Positions 26,541 through 37,631 of a stretch of 64,000 bases of DNA are shown here, one piece after another (position 1 is the stretch's first letter; the number at the start of each line of letters is the position of its first letter). The notes beneath the pieces were generated by a model. It ran no database searches. It saw nothing but the letters and a program-made list of their open reading frames with translations, and was not told the DNA's origin. This stretch comes from Actinomycetes bacterium (lineage in GTDB: Bacteria; Actinomycetota; Acidimicrobiia; Acidimicrobiales; Aldehydirespiratoraceae). Made by a program: the position numbers and the translations under genes. Where the stretch lies: contig JAJRXC010000107.1 of the NCBI GenBank assembly GCA_024276495.1, forward strand, positions 146,988-210,987, in the 5' to 3' direction.

Positions 26541-27959
26541 CTAGGCACCCGCCCAGGTCGGCGGGATCCGTTGCGCCCACGGCGCCGCCGCTTCCAGTTG
26601 CGACGCCAGCCGGATGAGCAGTGCTTCGTCGCCGTACGGGCCGACGAACTGCACGCCGACCGGCAGGCCGTCGCTCGTCTGATGCAGCGGCAACGAGACG
26701 GCGGGCTGGCCGCTCATGTTGAACTGGGCGGTGAACAACAGGATCTCGACCAGCCGTTCACTCCCCAGCTCTGGATCACTCAACCAGCCGATCTTCGGCG
26801 GCGGGATCGCGAGCGTGGGAGTGACGAGGATGTCGAACCCGTCGTCGGCCCACCACGACGCCATCCGGCGCTGCCAGGCGTGGGTCCACTGCACCGCGCC
26901 GAGATAGTCCCGGCCCGAGATCGTCGACCCGATCTCGTTGAAGAGCCAGTTGGACGGCTCGACATCGTCGGCCGTCAGGGGTCGACCGATGGCGTCGGCC
27001 CACATGGCGAAGTCGGCGGCCGCCGAAACGGCGAGAATCGAGACGAAATGGTCGCTGAACTCTGCCTCCCGAAGCGCGCCCGGCTGGGCCACCTCGACCC
27101 GGTGACCCAGGCCCTCCAACAAGGTGCCGGCCGCCTCCACCGCGCGCCCGCACTCGGCGTGGGTGGTGCCATCGGGGACCGTCGGCGCGAGCCCGACCCG
27201 AAGCGATCCGGGATCCGTGCCCACCTCGGCCGCGAAGGGACGGGACGGCGGCGCCGCGAAGTAGGGGTCACCCGGCTCCGGCCCGGCGATGCCGTCGAGA
27301 ATCGCCGCGCTGTCCCGCACCGACCTCGTGACCACACCGTCGATGGTCGCACCGGCCCACCCCTCACCGATGTCGGGACCTTGCGAGACCCGCCCGCGGG
27401 TGGGCTTGAGGCCGACGAGCCCGCACTCGCTCGCGGGGATGCGGATCGAACCGCCGCCGTCGTTGGCGTGGGCCACGGGAACCAGCCCGGCTGCCACCGC
27501 GGCGGCAGAACCACCGCTCGAGCCACCGGTCGAGTGCTCGAGGTTCCACGGGTTGCGGGTCGGACCGTAGGCCACCGGCTCGGTGGTGACCGTGGAACCG
27601 AACTCGGGGGTGTTGGTTCGGCCCAGCGCGATCAAACCGAGCGAGCGGAACCGTCGATAGAGAAACGAGTCGTGGGGCGCGGTGTAGCCGGCGTCCTTCA
27701 ACCCCCTGCAGCCCTGATGGTGCGGTTCTCCGGCGATGGTGCAGCCGAGATCCTTGACCAGGAACGGCACCCCGCGAAAGGGCCCGTCCACGGGGTCCGC
27801 GGCTTCGGCGCGGGCCGCGTCGAAGCGGGGATGGATGACCGCGTTGATCGCCGGATCGGTCGCCTCGATCCGAGCGATGGCGTCGTCGACGAGCTCGGCG
27901 GGGGACGCCTTACCGTCGCGAACCAGCGCGGCCATCGAAGTTGCGTCGGGAACGGACAT
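26541..27959 (-). CDS. Amidase, amidase-signature family
   Basis: A 472-residue amidase. The catalytic Lys is in PFLVKDLG (about 69), the Gly/Ser loop is [12 protein letters not shown] (about 144-155) and the nucleophile Ser is in GGGSIRIP (about 170). The C-terminus has the usual [18 protein letters not shown]. It is a relative of the amidase at 14204-15583, but the two differ outside the motifs and are not a recent duplicate. It ends 6 bp from the convergent carboxyltransferase gene. The substrate is unknown. Confidence 0.9.
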   Translation of the reverse strand: MSVPDATSMAALVRDGKASPAELVDDAIARIEATDPAINAVIHPRFDAARAEAADPVDGPFRGVPFLVKDLGCTIAGEPHHQGCRGLKDAGYTAPHDSFLYRRFRSLGLIALGRTNTPEFGSTVTTEPVAYGPTRNPWNLEHSTGGSSGGSAAAVAAGLVPVAHANDGGGSIRIPASECGLVGLKPTRGRVSQGPDIGEGWAGATIDGVVTRSVRDSAAILDGIAGPEPGDPYFAAPPSRPFAAEVGTDPGSLRVGLAPTVPDGTTHAECGRAVEAAGTLLEGLGHRVEVAQPGALREAEFSDHFVSILAVSAAADFAMWADAIGRPLTADDVEPSNWLFNEIGSTISGRDYLGAVQWTHAWQRRMASWWADDGFDILVTPTLAIPPPKIGWLSDPELGSERLVEILLFTAQFNMSGQPAVSLPLHQTSDGLPVGVQFVGPYGDEALLIRLASQLEAAAPWAQRIPPTWAGA

Positions 27960-28005
27960 CGGATCACCAATCAGTCGGGCGGGTACGGATCCTGGCCAGG
28001 CCAGG

Positions 28006-29136
28006 TCAGGAGAGCGCGTCGATCACGTGGTCGAGACATCTCGTGAGCGCTTCGGTGTCGCTGGGCTCGATCGCCGGGAACATCCCGATCCGCAACTGGT
28101 TGCGGCCGAGCTTGCGATAGCCGTTCGTGTCGACGATGCCGTTGGCCCGGAGCACGTCGCAGATCGTGTCGGCGCTGATCGCCTCGTCGAAGTCGATGGT
28201 GGCGACCACCAGGCTGCGTTGGGACTCGATCTGCACGAAGGGCGACGCGACCTCGCTTCGTTCGGCCCAGCCGTAGAGGATCTCCGCCGATCTCGCCGAA
28301 CGGCCGGCCGACCACGACAGGCCGCCGTTGTCGTTGAACCAGCCGACGGTCTTCGCGGCCAGGAAGACCGTGGCCAGTGCCGGGGTGTTGTAGGTCTGGT
28401 CCTTGCGGGAGTTGTCGAGGGCGATCTTCAGGTCGAGCGACGGGGGGATCCAGCGGTCGGACGCGGCGATGCGCTCGATCCGTTCGATCGCCGCGGGGGA
28501 GACCATCGCGATCCAGAGGCCACCGTCGGCCGCCAGCGCCTTTTGCGGCGCGAAGTAGTAGACGTCGGCGGCGGTGGGATCGAAGTGGAGGCCGCCCGCC
28601 GCCGACGTGGCGTCGATCACCATCAAGGCGTCGGGATCGTCGACCCGGACGGGGTCGAACATCACGCCGGTGGAGGTCTCGTTGTGGGGATAGCAGTAGA
28701 CGTCGACACCGTCGACGGCGGCCAACGGGGGATGGGTGCCGGGATCGGACTCGAGGATGGAGGGTGTGTCGAGGTGGGGGGCGGCGGCGACCCCGGCCGC
28801 GAACTTGCCGCCGAACTCGCCGAAGCTGAGGTGATGGCTGCGCCGCTCGATCAGGCCGAAGGTGGCACAGTCCCAGAACCCGGTCGAGCCACCGTTGCCG
28901 AGGATGATCTCGTAGCCGTCGGGGGACCGGAGCAGTTCGGCGATGCCGTTGCGGAGCTCGGCGACCATGAGCCGCACGGTCAGTTGTCGATGGGACGTGC
29001 CGAGATAGTCGGTCGCGTGGTCGGCCAGTGATCGCACGATCTCCGGCCGGACCTTGGTGGGGCCGCTGCCGAAGCGGCCGTCGGCGGGTAGAAGGTCGGA
29101 GGGAATGGTGATGTCGGGTGTGCGCACGCCCGCCAT
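28006..29136 (-). CDS. serC: Phosphoserine aminotransferase
   Basis: A 376-residue fold-type I PLP enzyme, converting 3-phosphohydroxypyruvate and glutamate to phosphoserine. The actinobacterial SerC pattern is clear: [17 protein letters not shown] near the N-terminus, [12 protein letters not shown], and the PLP lysine in [14 protein letters not shown] (near residue 200). The ATG at 29136 is chosen because it matches the family N-terminus ([20 protein letters not shown]); the frame extends to 29172. It is divergent from the aspartate-type aminotransferase, and serA lies 5 kb away, so the serine pathway is grouped but not a single operon. Confidence 0.92.
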   Translation of the reverse strand: MAGVRTPDITIPSDLLPADGRFGSGPTKVRPEIVRSLADHATDYLGTSHRQLTVRLMVAELRNGIAELLRSPDGYEIILGNGGSTGFWDCATFGLIERRSHHLSFGEFGGKFAAGVAAAPHLDTPSILESDPGTHPPLAAVDGVDVYCYPHNETSTGVMFDPVRVDDPDALMVIDATSAAGGLHFDPTAADVYYFAPQKALAADGGLWIAMVSPAAIERIERIAASDRWIPPSLDLKIALDNSRKDQTYNTPALATVFLAAKTVGWFNDNGGLSWSAGRSARSAEILYGWAERSEVASPFVQIESQRSLVVATIDFDEAISADTICDVLRANGIVDTNGYRKLGRNQLRIGMFPAIEPSDTEALTRCLDHVIDALS

Positions 29137-29198
29137 GGTGGCAGCTATTCCGGGAAACCGTCGCGCTTTCATCGCCGAATTTTCGTAGCCTCCGCATC

Positions 29199-30395
<1,197 letters not shown>

Positions 30396-30400
30396 GCCGG

Positions 30401-32413
30401 GTGACGAACCGTGAACCGACCGTCACCCCCTACGGCGCCTGGTCTTCGCCGATCACCGCGAGGTCGCTGGTCGAGGGCGCGGTGGGCATCTCCGAGGTCC
30501 GTGTCGACCCCGAGGATCCCGACCTGATCTGGTGGTCGGAGTCGCGGCCCGAAGAAGGGGGACGGACCGCGATCATGCACGCCCGACTCGACGAGGCGGC
30601 CGCCGTCCCGGGTCCGCCGGTCGAGATCACACCCCCGGACGCGAACGTTCGCACCCTGGTCCACGAGTACGGCGGTGGTTCATGGTGGCCCCACGCCGGC
30701 ACCCTCTACTACGTCGACTTCTCCGACCAACGACTTCGGCGCCTCGATCCCGACGGCACGATCACCGAGCTCACCCCCGAGCCCGAAACCCCGCGGGCCT
30801 TGCGCTACGCCGATGGTCGCCTGACTCCCGACGCGGCGTGGATCGTCTGTGTTCGCGAACGTCACGGCACCGGCGACGAACCGGCCAACGAGCTGGTGGC
30901 CATCGCCACCGATGGATCGTCGACCGTCGAGGTCCTGTGGGCGGAGGCCGACTTCGTCATGGCCCCCCGACTTGCGCTCGACGGCGCCCGGATCGCCTGG
31001 ATCTCGTGGGACCATCCGAACATGCCGTGGGACGCCACCCGGCTCCACATCCACGAGTTCGCCGACGGTCGGATCGGCGACGAGATCGTCACGCTCGGGA
31101 CCGACGACGAGATCAGCTTCTGCGAGCCCGAGTTCGGGATCCACGGTCTGCGAGTCTGCAGCGACCACGAGGGCTGGTGGAATCTCTACGACGTCGACCA
31201 TCCCTGCGGCACGCTGCTGCCGGTGGTGAGTGGCGAGTTCGACATCGCCACTCCGCCGTGGGTGTTCGGCATGCAGCGATGGGGTGCGCCGGCGACGACC
31301 GCCTTCGGACCCGAGCACGTCATCGCGGTCGCCGGGCTGGCCACCGGCGACGAGCTGATCGTCGACGGTCGCACGATCGCCACGGCCGACTCCTCGATCG
31401 TGTCCGTCTCCCATGTCCGGCCGGGCGCCGATGGCGACCACCGCACCGGACCGGGCATCGCCTACGCCGGCGCCGGATACGACCACGAGACCGAGGTCGT
31501 GTCGGTCCGCATCTCCGAGGGAGGTGGGCTGAGCCGGACGGTCGTTCGACCTTCCCGCGAGCCGGGCTTCGATCGCGGGCTGCTGATCTCGCCGGAATGG
31601 ATCTCGTTCCCGACGGGGGCCGACGGCGAGGCGACCGCCCACGGGCTGTACTACGCCCCGACCAATCCGGACCATGTCGGCCCTCCCGACGAGGCGCCAC
31701 CCTTGCTGGTGCTGGCCCACGGCGGACCGACCGCGCAGGCCCGCCGCCAGATCCAGGCCGGCATCCTGTACTGGACGTCTCGTGGGATCGCAGTCGTCGA
31801 CGTCGACTATCGCGGTTCGACCGGTTACGGCCGGGACTACCGCCGGGCGCTCACGGGCCGCTGGGGGCTCGCCGATGTCGAGGACTGTGTCGGCGCCGCC
31901 CGCTATCTTGCCGAACGTGGCGACGTCGACGGAGACCGGCTGATGATCCGTGGCGGCAGTGCCGGTGGTTTCACCGTGCTCGCCGCCCTCGCCTTCCACG
32001 ACGGGTTCGCGGTCGGGGCGAGCCGCTACGGCGTCGCCGACCTCGAGGCCCTCGCCACCGACACGCACAAGTTCGAGTCGCGCTATCTCGACTCGCTGAT
32101 CGGCCCCTATCCCGAGGCGAGAGACGTCTATGTCGCCCGCTCGCCGATCCATCACGTCGACCGCATCGACGTGCCGATGATCGTGTTGCAAGGCGACGAG
32201 GACGCGATCGTTCCCCCCAACCAGTCCGAGATGATCGTCGATGCGTTGGAGGCGAAGGGCATCCCTGTCGCCTACCTCCTCTTCGAAGGTGAGCAACACG
32301 GGTTCCGGCGGGCCGACAACATCGTTCGGGCTCTCGAATCCGAACTGGCCTTCTTCGGTCGGGTGCTCGGGTTCACCCCGGCCGATCCGCTTCCCGCGGT
32401 CGAGATTCGCTGA
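30401..32413 (+). CDS. Prolyl-oligopeptidase family (S9) serine peptidase
   Basis: A 670-residue peptidase. The first 410 residues form a beta-propeller-like lid, and the C-terminal alpha/beta hydrolase domain (about 410-660) holds the catalytic Ser in GGSAGGFT (about 526), the Asp in GDEDAIVPP and the His in EQHGFR (about 630). Family members cleave short peptides, usually in the cytoplasm, and no signal peptide is seen. The start GTG at 30401 lies 5 nt after the aminotransferase stop, so the two genes are likely an operon. A role in peptide recycling is inferred. Confidence 0.9.
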   Translation: MTNREPTVTPYGAWSSPITARSLVEGAVGISEVRVDPEDPDLIWWSESRPEEGGRTAIMHARLDEAAAVPGPPVEITPPDANVRTLVHEYGGGSWWPHAGTLYYVDFSDQRLRRLDPDGTITELTPEPETPRALRYADGRLTPDAAWIVCVRERHGTGDEPANELVAIATDGSSTVEVLWAEADFVMAPRLALDGARIAWISWDHPNMPWDATRLHIHEFADGRIGDEIVTLGTDDEISFCEPEFGIHGLRVCSDHEGWWNLYDVDHPCGTLLPVVSGEFDIATPPWVFGMQRWGAPATTAFGPEHVIAVAGLATGDELIVDGRTIATADSSIVSVSHVRPGADGDHRTGPGIAYAGAGYDHETEVVSVRISEGGGLSRTVVRPSREPGFDRGLLISPEWISFPTGADGEATAHGLYYAPTNPDHVGPPDEAPPLLVLAHGGPTAQARRQIQAGILYWTSRGIAVVDVDYRGSTGYGRDYRRALTGRWGLADVEDCVGAARYLAERGDVDGDRLMIRGGSAGGFTVLAALAFHDGFAVGASRYGVADLEALATDTHKFESRYLDSLIGPYPEARDVYVARSPIHHVDRIDVPMIVLQGDEDAIVPPNQSEMIVDALEAKGIPVAYLLFEGEQHGFRRADNIVRALESELAFFGRVLGFTPADPLPAVEIR

Positions 32414-32455
32414 GGCATGACCGGCGGGTCGATCGGCCGGCCGTACAATCACCGG

Positions 32456-34276
32456 ATGAGACGGCGCGTTGTGCTCGCTTCCGTCGTTGCCGCGGCCGTG
32501 CTCGTCGCGACGGTCGTGGGCTCGACTGTTCCGCCCGCGTCGGCCCTCGACACGACGACACTGGCGATTCTGGTCACCGACGCCCGAGGTGGGCCGCTCG
32601 CGGCGGCTTCCGTGGCCGTCGACGGGCGCACGGCAGTCACCGACCGGTTGGGTCGGGCGTCGATTCGTGGCGTCCGGCCCGGTCCGGTTCGGGTCGAACA
32701 CCGCCGGTTCGTCGCTCGCACCGTGCAATGGGGCGGCACCGGTGATCGGCTCCGCGTCGCGCTCGGCTCGGAGGTTCTGCGGGCGCTGCACGTGAACGGC
32801 AGTCTCCCCGGCACCGCCCGATGGCGGGCCCTGCTCGACCTCGCGGACCGCACCGCGCTCAACGCGGTGATGCTCGACATGAAAGACGAGTCGGGCCGTG
32901 TGTTCCCCGCGTGGACGGGGAGCTCACCGGCTCCCGACGGCGACGGGCGTTGGGACCTGACGACGGTCGCCGACGAGGTCCGCGAACGGGGTCTCGCCCT
33001 GATCGTCCGCGTCGTCGCGTTCCAGGATCCCCGGTTCGCGGCGGTGGCCCCCGAGACGGCGATCCGGGACCGTGCCACCGGTGGTCCGTTCACCCGTCGG
33101 GGCCAGGTGTTCCTCGATCCGAGCGATGCCGTTGCCCGCCGCTATGTGCGCGAGCTCGTGGTGGCGGCCTGCGCGGCCGGGGTCGACGAGGTGCAACTCG
33201 ACTACATCCGATTCCCCGACGGCATCTCGCCGAATCTGCAGTTCGACGACGCCGACCCGAGAAACGCAGCCTCGCGGGTGGAGACCATCACGAGTTTCAT
33301 CGAGGAGTTGCGGGCCGGCACCGGTGACTGTGTGCTCGCCGCGGATGTGTTCGGGTTCGTCACCTCGATCGACGGCGATGGTGGGATCGGGCAGGACTTC
33401 GACGCGATGGCCGACGTCGTCGATGTCGTGTCACCGATGGTCTACCCCGATCACTGGAGTCCCGGGTGGTTCGGGTTCGCGTCGCCGGAGGCGAATCCCG
33501 CCGGCGTGGTGACGGCGTCGATGACCAACGCGATCGAACGAGGCGGCGACCGGGCGACGATGCGGCCGTGGCTCCAGGACTTCGGAAGCTACGGACCGGC
33601 TGAGGTCCGCGCCCAGATCGACGCCGCGGACGCCCTCGGCCTCGGGTGGATGCTGTGGAACGCCCGCAGCGAGTTCCAGGAGTCGGCCATTCCGACCGAT
33701 GCCGAGGTTCGAACCCCCGCGGAACCGCCGGCGCCCGTCGAAGAGCTCCTTCCGGTCTCGGGATTCTGGGACGTCGCCAACTCGTCGACTTTTCGCGCCG
33801 ACATCACGTGGCTCGGCGCGCACGACATCACCCGAGGCTGCAATCCGCCGTGGCGAGACGACTTCTGCCCCCGCCGCGGCGTCACCCGGGCCGAAGCAGC
33901 CGCGTTCTTGGTGCGGGCCCTCGATCTGGCGCCGTCCGACATCGATCGTTTCGCCGACGACGACGGATCGATCCACGAGGCCGACATCAACGCCCTGGCC
34001 GCGGCCGGCATCACCCGGGGCTGCGCCGCCGACGCGTTCTGTCCCGGGCAGGTCCTGACGAGAGCCCAGATGGCGTCGTTGCTGGCCCGAGCGCTCGACC
34101 TTCCGCGAGTGCAGGCCGACACCTTTCGCGACGACGACGACTCGACGCATCGGTTCGACATCGAACGCATCGCCGCGGTCGGGATCACCAACGGATGCGC
34201 CGTCGACCGGTTCTGCCCCCGCGACCCCGTGACCCGCGAGCAGATGGCCGCCTTCTTGCATCGCGCCCTCACCTGA
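32456..34276 (+). CDS. Secreted DUF4015 glycoside-hydrolase-like protein with SLH repeats
   Basis: A 606-residue exported protein. A signal peptide (residues 1-28, ending PPASA) precedes a carboxypeptidase-like beta domain (about 30-100). A DUF4015-type TIM barrel (about 105-420) has LNAVMLDMKDESG and VDEVQLDYIRFPDG, which carry acidic residues expected of a glycosidase. Three SLH-type repeats (about 440-606) each contain a C...FCP pattern (CNPPWRDDFCPRR, CAADAFCPG, CAVDRFCPR), suggesting an envelope anchor. TACAAT (32444-32449) ends 6 nt before the ATG, so the mRNA is probably leaderless. The substrate is unknown. Confidence 0.85.
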   Translation: MRRRVVLASVVAAAVLVATVVGSTVPPASALDTTTLAILVTDARGGPLAAASVAVDGRTAVTDRLGRASIRGVRPGPVRVEHRRFVARTVQWGGTGDRLRVALGSEVLRALHVNGSLPGTARWRALLDLADRTALNAVMLDMKDESGRVFPAWTGSSPAPDGDGRWDLTTVADEVRERGLALIVRVVAFQDPRFAAVAPETAIRDRATGGPFTRRGQVFLDPSDAVARRYVRELVVAACAAGVDEVQLDYIRFPDGISPNLQFDDADPRNAASRVETITSFIEELRAGTGDCVLAADVFGFVTSIDGDGGIGQDFDAMADVVDVVSPMVYPDHWSPGWFGFASPEANPAGVVTASMTNAIERGGDRATMRPWLQDFGSYGPAEVRAQIDAADALGLGWMLWNARSEFQESAIPTDAEVRTPAEPPAPVEELLPVSGFWDVANSSTFRADITWLGAHDITRGCNPPWRDDFCPRRGVTRAEAAAFLVRALDLAPSDIDRFADDDGSIHEADINALAAAGITRGCAADAFCPGQVLTRAQMASLLARALDLPRVQADTFRDDDDSTHRFDIERIAAVGITNGCAVDRFCPRDPVTREQMAAFLHRALT

Positions 34277-34356
34277 GCGTCGGGGCGCCGCTCCTCGTGA
34301 CCGATGACCCGACAATCGAGTTGGCGGACTGTCCCGCCGCCGCGAGGATGACGGGC

Positions 34357-35922
34357 ATGTCTCGCATTCTCGTGACCGAAACCATCGCCGATGCCGGCCT
34401 CGAGCGGCTGCGGGCGGCGGGCCACGAGGTGGACCAACGCCTCGGCCTGTCACCGGCCGAGCTCCTCGATGCCATCGGTGGGGCGTCGGGTCTGATCGTG
34501 CGTTCGGCAACCCAGGTGACCGCGGAGCTCTTGGCGCGCGCCGACCGGCTCGTCGTGGTGGGTCGGGCCGGCATCGGCCTCGACAACGTCGACGTGGAGG
34601 CAGCGACCCGGGCCGGGGTGATGGTGTGCAACGCCCCGGAATCGAATTCGCTCTCCGCGGCCGAACACACGATGGCGCTCCTGTTGGCCCAGGCCCGCAA
34701 CGTTCCCCAGGCCCACGCGGCGCTGGTCGCGGGACGATGGGAACGCGCGAAGTGGGAAGGTGTGGAGCTGGCCGACAAGACGCTCGGCATCGTCGGTCTC
34801 GGCCGGATCGGGTCGCTGGTCGCCCAGCGGGCCGCCGCCTTCGGGATGCGGATCATCGCCCACGATCCGTTCGTCTCGCCCGAGGCCGCGAAGCGGATCA
34901 ATGTCGATCTCGTCGACCTCGACACCCTCGTGGCCACCGCCGACTTCTTGACCCTCCACCTGGCCAAGACACCCGAGACCGTCGGTTTGATCGGGAAGGA
35001 GCTGTTGGCGAAGGCGAAGCCGTCGTTGCGGATCGTCAACGTCGCCCGGGGCGGGATCGTCGACGAGGCGGCCCTGGCCGAGGCCGCCCGGGAAGGGCGG
35101 ATCGGCGGTGCCGCGGTCGACGTGTTCGACATGGAGCCGACCACCGAGTCGCCCCTGTTCGATGTCCCGAGCATCGTCGTGACGCCCCACCTCGGCGCCA
35201 GCACCCGCGAGGCCCAGGACAAGGCCGGGGTGACGGTCGCCGAACAGGTCGTGTTGGCGCTGGCCGGCGAGTTCGTGCCGTTCGCGGTCAATGTCGACGC
35301 GGCGGAGGTCTCCGAGACGTTGCGGCCGTTCGTGCCCCTCGCCGAGCACCTGGGCGCGATCTTCTCCGGGCTGGTCGACGCGGTTCCGGCGGTGGTGGAT
35401 GTCGAACTGCGCGGGAGCATCGCCAAAGACGACACCCGGGTCGCGGTTCTCGCCGCGGTCAAGGGGCTGCTGTCCGCCCAGACCGATGTGCCGGTGAGCT
35501 ATGTGAACGCGCTCGATCTCGCGGCGGAGCGAGGGATCGAGGTTCGCACGATCACCGCGCCGGCCCAGGACCACGTCAACATCATTCGGATCTCCGGAGG
35601 TGGCCACTCGGTGGCCGGGCGGCTGTCGGGTCTCGACGAGAGCCACCGGATCTCCGAGCTCGACGCCCACGCGCTCGACATCCACCCGAGTGTCAACATG
35701 GTCGTCATCCGAAACCTCGACATGCCGGGAATGGTCGGTGTGGTGGGGGCGATGCTCGGCGACGCCGGCATCAACATCTCCAACATGCACATCGGTGAGA
35801 GCGGCGATGGTGTCGAGGCGCTCATGGTCGTCGCCACGTCCGGTCCGGTCTCCCCGGCAGTTCAGGACGCGTTGCGGGCCCACGAACACGTGCGTTTCGT
35901 ACGGGCGATCACCATCACCTGA
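34357..35922 (+). CDS. serA: D-3-phosphoglycerate dehydrogenase
   Basis: A 521-residue SerA of the long actinobacterial type, catalysing the first step of serine synthesis. The NAD-binding motif is GLGRIGSL (about 148-155), the catalytic Arg is in NVARGGIVD, the Glu in VFDMEPT and the His in TPHLGAS. An intervening ASB domain (about 320-450) and a C-terminal ACT domain (NMVVIRNLDMPGMVG...) follow, where serine feedback control is expected. The ATG at 34357 matches the family N-terminus SRILVTE. There is an 80-bp gap after the SLH protein gene. Confidence 0.95.
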   Translation: MSRILVTETIADAGLERLRAAGHEVDQRLGLSPAELLDAIGGASGLIVRSATQVTAELLARADRLVVVGRAGIGLDNVDVEAATRAGVMVCNAPESNSLSAAEHTMALLLAQARNVPQAHAALVAGRWERAKWEGVELADKTLGIVGLGRIGSLVAQRAAAFGMRIIAHDPFVSPEAAKRINVDLVDLDTLVATADFLTLHLAKTPETVGLIGKELLAKAKPSLRIVNVARGGIVDEAALAEAAREGRIGGAAVDVFDMEPTTESPLFDVPSIVVTPHLGASTREAQDKAGVTVAEQVVLALAGEFVPFAVNVDAAEVSETLRPFVPLAEHLGAIFSGLVDAVPAVVDVELRGSIAKDDTRVAVLAAVKGLLSAQTDVPVSYVNALDLAAERGIEVRTITAPAQDHVNIIRISGGGHSVAGRLSGLDESHRISELDAHALDIHPSVNMVVIRNLDMPGMVGVVGAMLGDAGINISNMHIGESGDGVEALMVVATSGPVSPAVQDALRAHEHVRFVRAITIT

Positions 35923-35946
35923 GCCTGCTCGGTACCCTCGGACGGA

Positions 35947-37170
35947 ATGGAGCGGCGCGAGGCACTCATCACCGGCGTGGTTCTCGCCGCCACGAGCGCG
36001 CTGATCGCGATGATCGTGGCGACCGGCACCGGGCCGAGCGCCGACCTGACCGGGTGGTTCTCGCCGACGGTCACCGCGGCTGCGCCGGGCACGGTGGACC
36101 GCCCCGACGCCCCCGACGTCGACGATCCCGACGGGAGCGACACGCTCGACGCGTTCGTCGACGACGCGATCGCGTTCGTCGAGGCCACCCGCGGTCAGCA
36201 GTACCTGACCGACCCGGTCGTCGTCGCGCTCGACGACGACGACTTCGTCGAGCGGGTCGACGCGGATCTCCTCGAGGAGTTCGCGTCGAGCCCCCACGAC
36301 GTCGAGATGCTCAACGCCGTCTACCGGGCCACCGGGATGATCGCCGCCGACGATGACGTCGACGACGTCTACCGGGCGTTCGGTGCGGCCGGAATCCTCG
36401 GGTTCTACGATCCGGAGAGCGACGAGTTGGTGGTGCGGCAGGTCGAAGAGCTCTCCTTGCTGACGAAGTCGACGATCGTGCACGAGCTGACCCACGCGTT
36501 CGACGATCAGCGTTTCGATCTCGACCGACCGGAGTACGAGGATCGAACCGACGAGATCCCATGGACGTTCCGGGCCGTGGCCGAGGGAAGTGCCTCATGG
36601 GTCGAAGGGGAGTGGCGGGACCGGCTCGACCCGGCTGATCGCCGTTCGCTGTCAGAACAGGAGCTCGACTTCGCCGATCCGTCGGTCTTGTTGAACTTCG
36701 AGCTGTCCTTTCTGCTCTACGAGCTGTCGCCTTACGAGTACGGCGAACCCTTCGTCCAACATCTCGTCGACCGAGGTGGAACCGCGGCCCTCGACGGTGT
36801 TCTGACCGACCCTCCGGCCACCAGCGAACAGGTGATGGAGCCGCCCCGCTTCGATGCCGGTGAACCCGCCCTCGATCTCGCCTCGCCTCCGGCCGATGCC
36901 GAGCCGCTCTACGAGGGTTCGGGCGGCAACGCGCTCATCGCCGCGCTCTTCGTCGGCAACGGAGTGTTCCGCCCGGTCGAGTGGGGCGGAGATCAGATGT
37001 CGGTCTGGGTCGACGGTTCCCGGAGCTGCCTGCGCTGGGACATCCGAGCCGAGACCGCGGCCGGCCTGACGGACCTACGGGCCGGGTTCGAGGAGTGGGC
37101 GAATCGGGTTGGGTCCGCCTCGGTGACCGCTCTCGACGATGTGACGATCCGCGTGGATCGCTGCGCCTGA
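35947..37170 (+). CDS. Exported zinc metallopeptidase-like protein
   Basis: A 407-residue protein with an N-terminal signal anchor (about 8-28) and an Asp/Pro-rich linker. The HExxH motif HELTHAFDDQ (about 179-188) would bind zinc, and the downstream Glu in AVAEGSASWVEGEW (about 213) is a likely third ligand. The domain structure resembles actinobacterial proteins of unknown substrate annotated as putative neutral metallopeptidases. TACCCT (35933-35938) lies 8 nt before the ATG, a leaderless start. It is placed after serA but with its own promoter. Confidence 0.75.
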   Translation: MERREALITGVVLAATSALIAMIVATGTGPSADLTGWFSPTVTAAAPGTVDRPDAPDVDDPDGSDTLDAFVDDAIAFVEATRGQQYLTDPVVVALDDDDFVERVDADLLEEFASSPHDVEMLNAVYRATGMIAADDDVDDVYRAFGAAGILGFYDPESDELVVRQVEELSLLTKSTIVHELTHAFDDQRFDLDRPEYEDRTDEIPWTFRAVAEGSASWVEGEWRDRLDPADRRSLSEQELDFADPSVLLNFELSFLLYELSPYEYGEPFVQHLVDRGGTAALDGVLTDPPATSEQVMEPPRFDAGEPALDLASPPADAEPLYEGSGGNALIAALFVGNGVFRPVEWGGDQMSVWVDGSRSCLRWDIRAETAAGLTDLRAGFEEWANRVGSASVTALDDVTIRVDRCA

Positions 37171-37187
37171 GCCGGCACCGGGCGATG

Positions 37188-37568
37188 TCAGCGTTTGGCC
37201 CGTCGGAAGCCGTCGGCTTCGGCGTCGGCCTCGGTGGCGTAGCAGCGTTCCGGAGTGGTGCGTTCGTAGGAGAGACCCCCGGGCACGTGAAAGATCCCGG
37301 AGTCGGCGTTGCCCTTGATCGGATGGCTTGCCGGGCAGGCGCCGTCGACGGGGGCGACCCAGCTCCGGGTCGGTTCGGGGGTCGACCTGAATTGCACCGG
37401 ACCCGTGCGGGGTTCGGTCGCCGGTGTGTCGGCCAGCGGCAACCACTTGGCCTGACCGGTGACCGGCGGCGGCGCGGCGCCGCGCACCTTCCGGATGACA
37501 CCGATCGCGATACCGCCGACGGCGACGATCTTCAGCACACGGACGAGTCGGGTGAACAAAGCCGACAT
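37188..37568 (-). CDS. Sunset-domain protein
   Basis: A 126-residue protein with an N-terminal transmembrane helix (about 8-26) and a C-terminal sunset domain. The domain signature is CPASHPIKGNADSGIFHVPG followed by Tyr, Pro-Glu-Arg-Cys and DGFRRAKR. From memory, the domain is common in Acidimicrobiia and other actinobacteria, often as a C-terminal module of exported or nuclease-like proteins, with unknown function. The ATG at 37568 has a GAGGAG ribosome site. It is convergent with the metallopeptidase gene. Confidence 0.85.
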   Translation of the reverse strand: MSALFTRLVRVLKIVAVGGIAIGVIRKVRGAAPPPVTGQAKWLPLADTPATEPRTGPVQFRSTPEPTRSWVAPVDGACPASHPIKGNADSGIFHVPGGLSYERTTPERCYATEADAEADGFRRAKR

Positions 37569-37631
37569 GGGGCTCCTCGGTCAGGGGGGCGACCCCACAA
37601 ACGGTACCCGACGTGACCGCCGACTGTTCCG

